From the IMG/VR virus record IMGVR_UViG_3300044695_008209, positions 62,001 through 126,000 of that record: 64,000 bases of DNA. One strand, given 5' to 3'. Shown here piece by piece: positions 58,774 through 64,000 of this stretch (positions within the stretch are counted from its first letter, which is position 1; each line of letters starts with the position of its first letter). The notes under the pieces are model-generated. The model ran no database searches and was not told where the DNA came from. It saw only the letters and a list, made by a program, of their open reading frames with translations. A program made the translations under genes and the position numbers. The DNA is from a virus.

Positions 58774-61700
58774 GTGGCAACCTTCAACCTCGCCTCGGGC
58801 GGCACCACCTACTGGCACGACACGGCGTACACCACCCGCGCCGGCGGGGACACGTACAACCTGTCGCTGGGCTCGATCCTCATCGTGGACGGGGACTGCC
58901 GCTTCGGACCGAACACCACGACGGCGACCGGCCCCCCAGGCGTCATCGACATCGCGGCGAACACGGGCGGCGAGTTCCGCATCGACGGAAGCGGCGTCCG
59001 CCTGATCCCGTACAAGACCGGCTCGGGCAACGTCCCGGCGCTGGACACGGCCATCACCATCGGCGGGGTGAGCGGGAAGCTGCTGGGGGTCTGGGCGACC
59101 ATCGACGTGGCCCCGACGGCGGTTGGCGCGGGGATGCCCCCAACCGGCTTCATCAAGGTGCGCCAGGTCACCGGAGGCACCTACAAGGGCGGCACGCTGG
59201 GCGGCATCGGGGCCGTCGCGCTGGGCGACACGGGCGCGGCCCTGACGATCACCGTGGCGGCCGGCGCCAAGACCTTCACGCGCGGCGCGGGCGACTTCAT
59301 CGCGGACGGCATCAAGCTCGGCGACACGGTGGTCACCAGCGGCTTCACGAACGGGGGCAACAACGGCACCTTCGTCGTGACGACGATCACGACCACGGTG
59401 CTGACCTTCTCGGCGGCGACCGGGCTCGTGGACGAGACGGGCAACGGCAACGAACAGGTCATCTCCCAGACCGTGGACATCGTTGGCTGGATCGACTTCT
59501 CGGCGGACGACAACGGGACGATCACGGTTCGCCGCCTCGGCACGTTCAAGACGCGCGGGGCCTGGTTCGAGCTGGGGAAGACCAGCGGGAACCGCAACCA
59601 GACGATGGCGCTGCCCTGCTCCGGGCAGACCGCGTTCTGGATCAGCGGGGTGTGGATCGAAACGGCGGTCGCAAGCGGGCTGTTCGAGTATTGGCCATGC
59701 CTGACGACGAACGCGAACGGCGGCTGGACTACCGCGAACCAGGGCACGGACGGACGCTCACGAGCGGTCATGTGCGACGCGGCGAACAAGGTGATCCGCA
59801 TCGGCGCCGACGCAGCGGCGACGAGCATCGGAGAGCTGCCGGGAGCGGGCCGACGGGTGGTGGTCCCCAACGTGTTCCTGATGACGAACACGACGGCGGC
59901 CCGCACCGTGGCGGTCATCCCCAACGCGACCCCGGCCACCCGCTTCGAGTTCTTCACGTCCGGCGGCGCCGTGATCGACATGGAGTACACCGAGTGCAAC
60001 TGGTGCGCGAACACGGCCGCCACCAGCTTGAACCAATGCTACTCGATCACGATGACGAACGTGACGTGGGGGGACGTGCTGTTCCTCGGCGAGTGCGCCA
60101 CGCCGATCATCTGGAACAGCGGAGGCGTCAGCCCGATCAACCCGCAAGAGACGGCGGCGTTGATCGTCTCGTCGCAGTTCAACGGTGGCACGTTCACGGA
60201 CTGCAAGTTCTGGCGTGGCGGCGCCATCGGAGCTGGCGAGTACAGCGTTTCGCTTGTCACCTGCACCGACCTGAACTTCGTGCGCTGCCGCTTTGGCCAG
60301 GCGACGCTGAACACGAACGCGACCGGCTACTCGCTGAACGTGAACTCCTGCGTGCGGACGACGTTCACGACGTGCTGGATCACGGGCGGCGCCCTGATCA
60401 CGACCTGCTCGTTCACGACGTTCACGACCACGACGTACATCCAGCGGCACTCCGGCACGTCTGGGGCGACCCCGACGATGCACGTCTGGACGGTCGCGGG
60501 GCGCTCCAGCGACACCTTCCTTGACGGCCTGGACTGGGGCGGGTTCACGAACGTCCACGCCTACGGCGGCCTCCTGTCCGTAGCGGCGAGCGACCGCACC
60601 GAGCTGCGAAACGTGGGGACGGCCGCCGCCCCGCTGACCCTGGGCTCGGCGAACCAGACTCGGTTCCTGCTCACCACCGGCAGCGGCTGCGACGGCGTGA
60701 CCCTCAAGCGGGTCTACACGGACAACGCCAACGGGCTCTACTCCACGACGAACGGCGACAAGAACATCCTCCTCCAGAACGTGTGGGCGGACGCCGCGGA
60801 CAACTTCGGAGCCCAATGGTTGAGCTGCATCCAGAAGGGGTGCCGCGGCTTCGGCACAGTCGTCACGTCGTTCACGGCGTCCTACGACAACATCTTCTGG
60901 GACACGTTCAACGCGACCACGACAGGCAAGATCGGCATCCACTTCAACGAGGCGGTCGGTCCTGACGCCCCCTACGTCGCGCTCACGGGCACGGCGAAGT
61001 TCACGGCATCGGGCTTGATCTACATGCCGAACTCGGGCGACACGGCCACGTTCACGTTCCCCTACTACGTCATCGGGTACAACGGCTTCACCATCCTCGA
61101 GGAGACGCTGGCGAGCGCGAGCGGCACCATCAAGGACCGGATGCGCGTCCAGTACCAGATCGACAAGAACGACGGGGCCGGCTTCGGGAGCTACCACAAC
61201 CTGCACTACAACCGGACGGGTGGCGGCGGGACCGTCGGCCAGTTCACGATCACGATGACGAACACCGTGGGCGTCGAGGTCGGGGACTACGTGTTCGGGA
61301 CGAACGTGGGTGCGTCGGCCCGCGTGACCAGCGTGGACAACGGGACGACGGTGACGGTCAACGTCGCGAACGGCGGGGCAGTCTCGGGCACCCTGCGCTT
61401 CAACCAGCTCCCCTTCGAGGCGAGCGTCAGCCAGGCCAACGGGTTCAAGCTGAATCTCAAGATCACCTGCGAGACGACGGACACCACGAACAACACGATC
61501 CACACGCTCCACGTCCAGGGCATCACGACGAACGACGCGAACGGCATCCAGCGTCAGTACCCGCTGGACGTGGTGACGGTCACGCTGTCGAACCTCGTGG
61601 TTGGGAGCCGGTACAGCATCCTCCGGGCCGACGGCGTGACGCTGCTGGCGACGGGTACGGCCGCGAGCTCGACGGAGAAGCCGACGGTGACCTACCCAGG

Positions 61701-61839
61701 CGCCCCGGAGAACATCATCATCCGCGTCCGCAAGGGGTCGGCGGCGACCAAGTACTTCCCGTTCGAGACGCAGGCGCCCATCACCCGCTCCGGGGCCTCG
61801 GCGTTCATCTCCCAGACCCCCGACACCCTCGCAGCGTAG
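58774..61839 (+). CDS. Large Thr/Gly-rich fibre-like protein
   Basis: A 1021-residue protein with a GTG start after AAGGAGGG. It is dominated by short Thr/Gly/Val strands and repeated Gly-Asn turns, as in a beta-helix or fibre shaft, and has one GD-type beta module (DFIADGIKLGDTVVTSGF) near residues 175-215. There is no enzyme signature. Thr-rich codon choice (ACG, ACC) is heavier than in neighbours. A receptor-binding or fibre-shaft role is inferred. Confidence 0.6.
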   Translation: MATFNLASGGTTYWHDTAYTTRAGGDTYNLSLGSILIVDGDCRFGPNTTTATGPPGVIDIAANTGGEFRIDGSGVRLIPYKTGSGNVPALDTAITIGGVSGKLLGVWATIDVAPTAVGAGMPPTGFIKVRQVTGGTYKGGTLGGIGAVALGDTGAALTITVAAGAKTFTRGAGDFIADGIKLGDTVVTSGFTNGGNNGTFVVTTITTTVLTFSAATGLVDETGNGNEQVISQTVDIVGWIDFSADDNGTITVRRLGTFKTRGAWFELGKTSGNRNQTMALPCSGQTAFWISGVWIETAVASGLFEYWPCLTTNANGGWTTANQGTDGRSRAVMCDAANKVIRIGADAAATSIGELPGAGRRVVVPNVFLMTNTTAARTVAVIPNATPATRFEFFTSGGAVIDMEYTECNWCANTAATSLNQCYSITMTNVTWGDVLFLGECATPIIWNSGGVSPINPQETAALIVSSQFNGGTFTDCKFWRGGAIGAGEYSVSLVTCTDLNFVRCRFGQATLNTNATGYSLNVNSCVRTTFTTCWITGGALITTCSFTTFTTTTYIQRHSGTSGATPTMHVWTVAGRSSDTFLDGLDWGGFTNVHAYGGLLSVAASDRTELRNVGTAAAPLTLGSANQTRFLLTTGSGCDGVTLKRVYTDNANGLYSTTNGDKNILLQNVWADAADNFGAQWLSCIQKGCRGFGTVVTSFTASYDNIFWDTFNATTTGKIGIHFNEAVGPDAPYVALTGTAKFTASGLIYMPNSGDTATFTFPYYVIGYNGFTILEETLASASGTIKDRMRVQYQIDKNDGAGFGSYHNLHYNRTGGGGTVGQFTITMTNTVGVEVGDYVFGTNVGASARVTSVDNGTTVTVNVANGGAVSGTLRFNQLPFEASVSQANGFKLNLKITCETTDTTNNTIHTLHVQGITTNDANGIQRQYPLDVVTVTLSNLVVGSRYSILRADGVTLLATGTAASSTEKPTVTYPGAPENIIIRVRKGSAATKYFPFETQAPITRSGASAFISQTPDTLAA

Positions 61840-61847
61840 GAGCACCG

Positions 61848-62042
61848 ATGGACAAGCTCGCGATCCCCTTCGTCATCGTCTCCACCCCAGACGATGCGAA
61901 CGAGCCCAACGTCGGAAGCGCGACATGCGGCTGCTGCGGCTGCGTGTTCCGCTACGACCTCGCGGCGCGCATCGGCGTCGAGCTCGTGGTCAACACCGAG
62001 AACCTCTACGCGCTCGCCTGCCCTGATGACTGCGCGGTATAG
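61848..62042 (+). CDS. Small Cys-rich protein between fibre genes
   Basis: A 64-residue protein with six Cys: CGCCGC at 27-32, then Cys58 and Cys62 (CPDDC). The spacing suggests a zinc or disulphide knuckle. It follows the fibre gene by eight bases and ends over a TATA hexamer. Function unknown. It may be a fibre assembly factor, or one of the many zinc-type small proteins of this phage. Confidence 0.6.
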   Translation: MDKLAIPFVIVSTPDDANEPNVGSATCGCCGCVFRYDLAARIGVELVVNTENLYALACPDDCAV

Positions 62043-62043
62043 T
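62038..62043 (+). promoter_or_regulatory. Candidate -10 hexamer TATAGT
   Basis: TATAGT lies 30 bases before the ATG at 62068. The stretch TATAGTCCCA is very like the one before 939. It is a repeated arrangement in the window, but there is no -35. Confidence 0.3.
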
Positions 62044-62067
62044 CCCACATCCTGACCGGAGCCTCCC

Positions 62068-64000
62068 ATGGGCATCGAAACCGACTTCCTCATCGACTAC
62101 ACGAACAAGCGCGTCTACCACAACGCGGGCTCGACGGTCTACACCGTGAACGCCCTGTACACGCTGCTCATGGACACCTTCGATGAGATCGTCCAGATGG
62201 ACGACACCGTGCCGATGTCGGCCCAGACGCCTACCGAGTACACGATGATCAACGGCTGGTTCATCGACGACGTGTCGGTGCAGTACCTGTCCGGTGGTGC
62301 CATCAAGACCTCCGGCTACCTCAACGCCATCCAGGTCGTGACGCTGGTGGCCGGCGGCTACGTCGGCGCCATCGGCTCGGACATCGGGAAGCTCGTCACC
62401 GACGACGGCGGGAACACCGGCAACCTCATCGCCTACGACAACGTCCTTCGGAAGTGGTGGATTCGCTGGGGCACGACCGTGGCCGCGAGCAGCACCATGG
62501 CGATCACGGGCGGCACCGGCGCAGGCGTCACCATCGCCTCGGGATCGACCACCGGCGAGGACCTGTACGCGAACGCCTACACCCTTGGCACCATCGAGAG
62601 CTCCCCGGCGCCCCAGGTCTACGTCTACCAGAACAAGATTCGCGTCGCGGAGTGGTCCGCGCTCTCGAACTGGGACCCCGGCCAGATCGACGTGCTCCTC
62701 AAGGTGAAGGAGGCCGGCACCCTCATCGACGGCGGCCTGGCCACCGTGCTGGCCCGGCAGTCGGGCGACCTGTTCTCGCACTTCTCCATCGACCTCTCGG
62801 CCGGCGGTCGAAACGCCATCCCGCTGGGCACCTCGGACGACCTCAACGAGGACACCGGGGAGCACTACCTGCTCTACGACGGGCAGACCTCGGCGTTCGT
62901 CAACGGCGAGCGCCTCAACGGGCAGACCTCGGGCGCCACCGCGGAGCTCGTGCTCGACACCGACAACGGCACCACGGGCATCCTCAAGCTGCGGAACGTG
63001 CGCGGAGTGTTCGCGAACGACGAGAACATCCGCTCTGGGGTGACCGTGCGTGCGGTGGCCAACGGGGTCGTCGGCGACACGCTACTCACCTACGACGCCC
63101 AGAGCGCCAACTTCTCGTCCATGGCCCAGGTCCTCACCGGCTCCCTCTCGGGGGCGAAGCGCCTCCTTCGCGGGCAGCAGGACAACGGCGCAGCCGGCAT
63201 CCTCGTCTGCTCCGTGAACGGCGCCGTGTTCGGCGTGAACCGGACCCCCTACTACAAGGCGTTCGTGGACAACGACGTGGTGAGCGGCGCCTCCGAAGGC
63301 TCCTGCACGCTCGACGCCGCGAGCACCACGCTCGTCGCCGGCTGGGACGACATCACGGTGGCCTTCGTCAACGGCACCGTCACCCACGGCGGCACCACAG
63401 GAACCTTCGCCTCTGGCGAGCGGGTGACCTGGAGCGCGGGCGCACAGAGCGGCATCGTCCTCAAGGACGCGAGCGGCACCCTCACCCTCGGGAACTGCAC
63501 GAACACCGCGCTCAACGGCGTCACGGTCACCGGCGACAAGAGCGGGGCCACCTGCTCCCCCAACCAGAACCTCCAGTCCGCCCACACCATGACCAAGGCG
63601 TTCGAGCAGCAGAGCGCGAACCCCTACGACGTCATCGTGGAGTGCGGCGCGCTCTACAACGCCGGCCGCACGCTCGCCCAGGTCTACGAGTACCTCAAGT
63701 ACCTGACCCACGACGGCCAGCTCTGGGACTTCTACACGGTCGTCGCTGGCGTCATCACCAAGGTCAAGGGCGAGAACTACATCCAGGCGTACACGGGCTA
63801 CTCGCCGGTCGTCACCGCTCCGTTCGGCACCTTCGCGGGCGGCAAGCTGTTCGGCGCCCAAGGCGTCTGGGTCGAGGGCATGGCGCTCTCGCAGAGCTAC
63901 CAGGTCATCGACTCCAACGGCGTCGGGCAGGCCCCCTACGCGAGCGTCAACATCGTGGTCAGCTCGGTCGTCTCGGGTGACCGCGTGTCGGTGTTCCGCG
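62068..64000 (+). CDS. Large fibre-like protein, 3' end outside the window
   Basis: At least 644 residues, open to the window end. The ATG follows CCGGAGCC. The first ~70 residues mix helices and Tyr/Thr strands (FLIDYTNKRVYHNAGSTVYT). The rest is Gly/Thr/Ser/Val-rich beta sequence with repeated GA/GD turns and several Cys (CSVN, CTLD, CTNT, CSPN). No family is assigned. It is probably another fibre or tail-decoration protein given its position after two fibre-type genes. Confidence 0.6.
   Translation, partial: MGIETDFLIDYTNKRVYHNAGSTVYTVNALYTLLMDTFDEIVQMDDTVPMSAQTPTEYTMINGWFIDDVSVQYLSGGAIKTSGYLNAIQVVTLVAGGYVGAIGSDIGKLVTDDGGNTGNLIAYDNVLRKWWIRWGTTVAASSTMAITGGTGAGVTIASGSTTGEDLYANAYTLGTIESSPAPQVYVYQNKIRVAEWSALSNWDPGQIDVLLKVKEAGTLIDGGLATVLARQSGDLFSHFSIDLSAGGRNAIPLGTSDDLNEDTGEHYLLYDGQTSAFVNGERLNGQTSGATAELVLDTDNGTTGILKLRNVRGVFANDENIRSGVTVRAVANGVVGDTLLTYDAQSANFSSMAQVLTGSLSGAKRLLRGQQDNGAAGILVCSVNGAVFGVNRTPYYKAFVDNDVVSGASEGSCTLDAASTTLVAGWDDITVAFVNGTVTHGGTTGTFASGERVTWSAGAQSGIVLKDASGTLTLGNCTNTALNGVTVTGDKSGATCSPNQNLQSAHTMTKAFEQQSANPYDVIVECGALYNAGRTLAQVYEYLKYLTHDGQLWDFYTVVAGVITKVKGENYIQAYTGYSPVVTAPFGTFAGGKLFGAQGVWVEGMALSQSYQVIDSNGVGQAPYASVNIVVSSVVSGDRVSVFR

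Noticed and set aside
1-64000. tRNA genes, integrase, attachment sites or insertion sequences
   Set aside because: I looked for cloverleaf-type segments, recombinase motifs and terminal inverted repeats with flanking duplications and saw none. A scan with tRNAscan-SE would settle the tRNA question.

Overview
The window reads as part of a large tailed dsDNA bacteriophage genome of the contractile (myovirus-like) type, infecting a bacterium with high GC. The sequence is GC-rich with strong G/C third-position bias. Genes are packed head to tail with ATGA/TGATG overlaps and bacterial Shine-Dalgarno sites. The identifiable genes are a portal, baseplate wedge, central spike and very large tail/fibre proteins, a T4/SPO1-style replication set, and a phage-encoded multisubunit-type RNA polymerase. 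I saw no tRNA, integrase, terminase or major capsid gene; those last two probably lie outside the window. The host cannot be named from this sequence.

Layout. (1) 1-27260, + strand: virion genes. They start with a partial protein, two small Ala-rich proteins and a sigma70-like factor. Two duplicated Ig/carboxypeptidase-like accessory proteins follow, then a gp25-like wedge protein and a 2216-residue gpJ/gp6-like baseplate protein. The block ends with a 1614-residue PKD-bearing tail protein and an 1865-residue fibre-like protein. One small zinc-type gene is inserted on the - strand at 13481-13723. (2) 27261-45006, - strand: DNA metabolism. In transcription order this holds a Cys-rich protein, an SF2 helicase, a family-4 uracil-DNA glycosylase, a DnaB-like helicase, a DnaG-like primase, a zinc-rich probable ssDNA-binding protein and a family A DNA polymerase. 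Then come a DUF3310-like protein, a MazG-like pyrophosphohydrolase, an HU-like protein, a RecA-like recombinase, three nucleases (a zinc-ribbon PD-(D/E)XK protein, a Cas4/RecB-like protein, a RusA-like resolvase), an RG-rich protein and a small lipoprotein. (3) 45087-64000, + strand: a second virion block with three unrecognised proteins, a portal carrying a zinc ribbon, a single-chain beta-beta' RNA polymerase, a membrane-type small protein, a central-spike-like protein, a collagen-like protein and fibre genes. A cluster of very small - strand genes lies between the portal and the RNA polymerase.

The most interesting system is transcriptional. A 2103-residue polypeptide carries the universal beta motifs followed by the universal beta' motifs, including the DFDGD catalytic loop, and a separate sigma70-like protein is encoded in the same window. 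Both genes sit among virion genes, so a virion-carried RNA polymerase is plausible but unproven. Secondary points of interest are two tiny ORFs that can only begin at CTG within a CTGA overlap (or by -1 frameshifting), the zinc-ribbon insertion in the portal, a recurrent beta-module spread over at least five structural proteins, and TATA-type hexamers just upstream of several starts.
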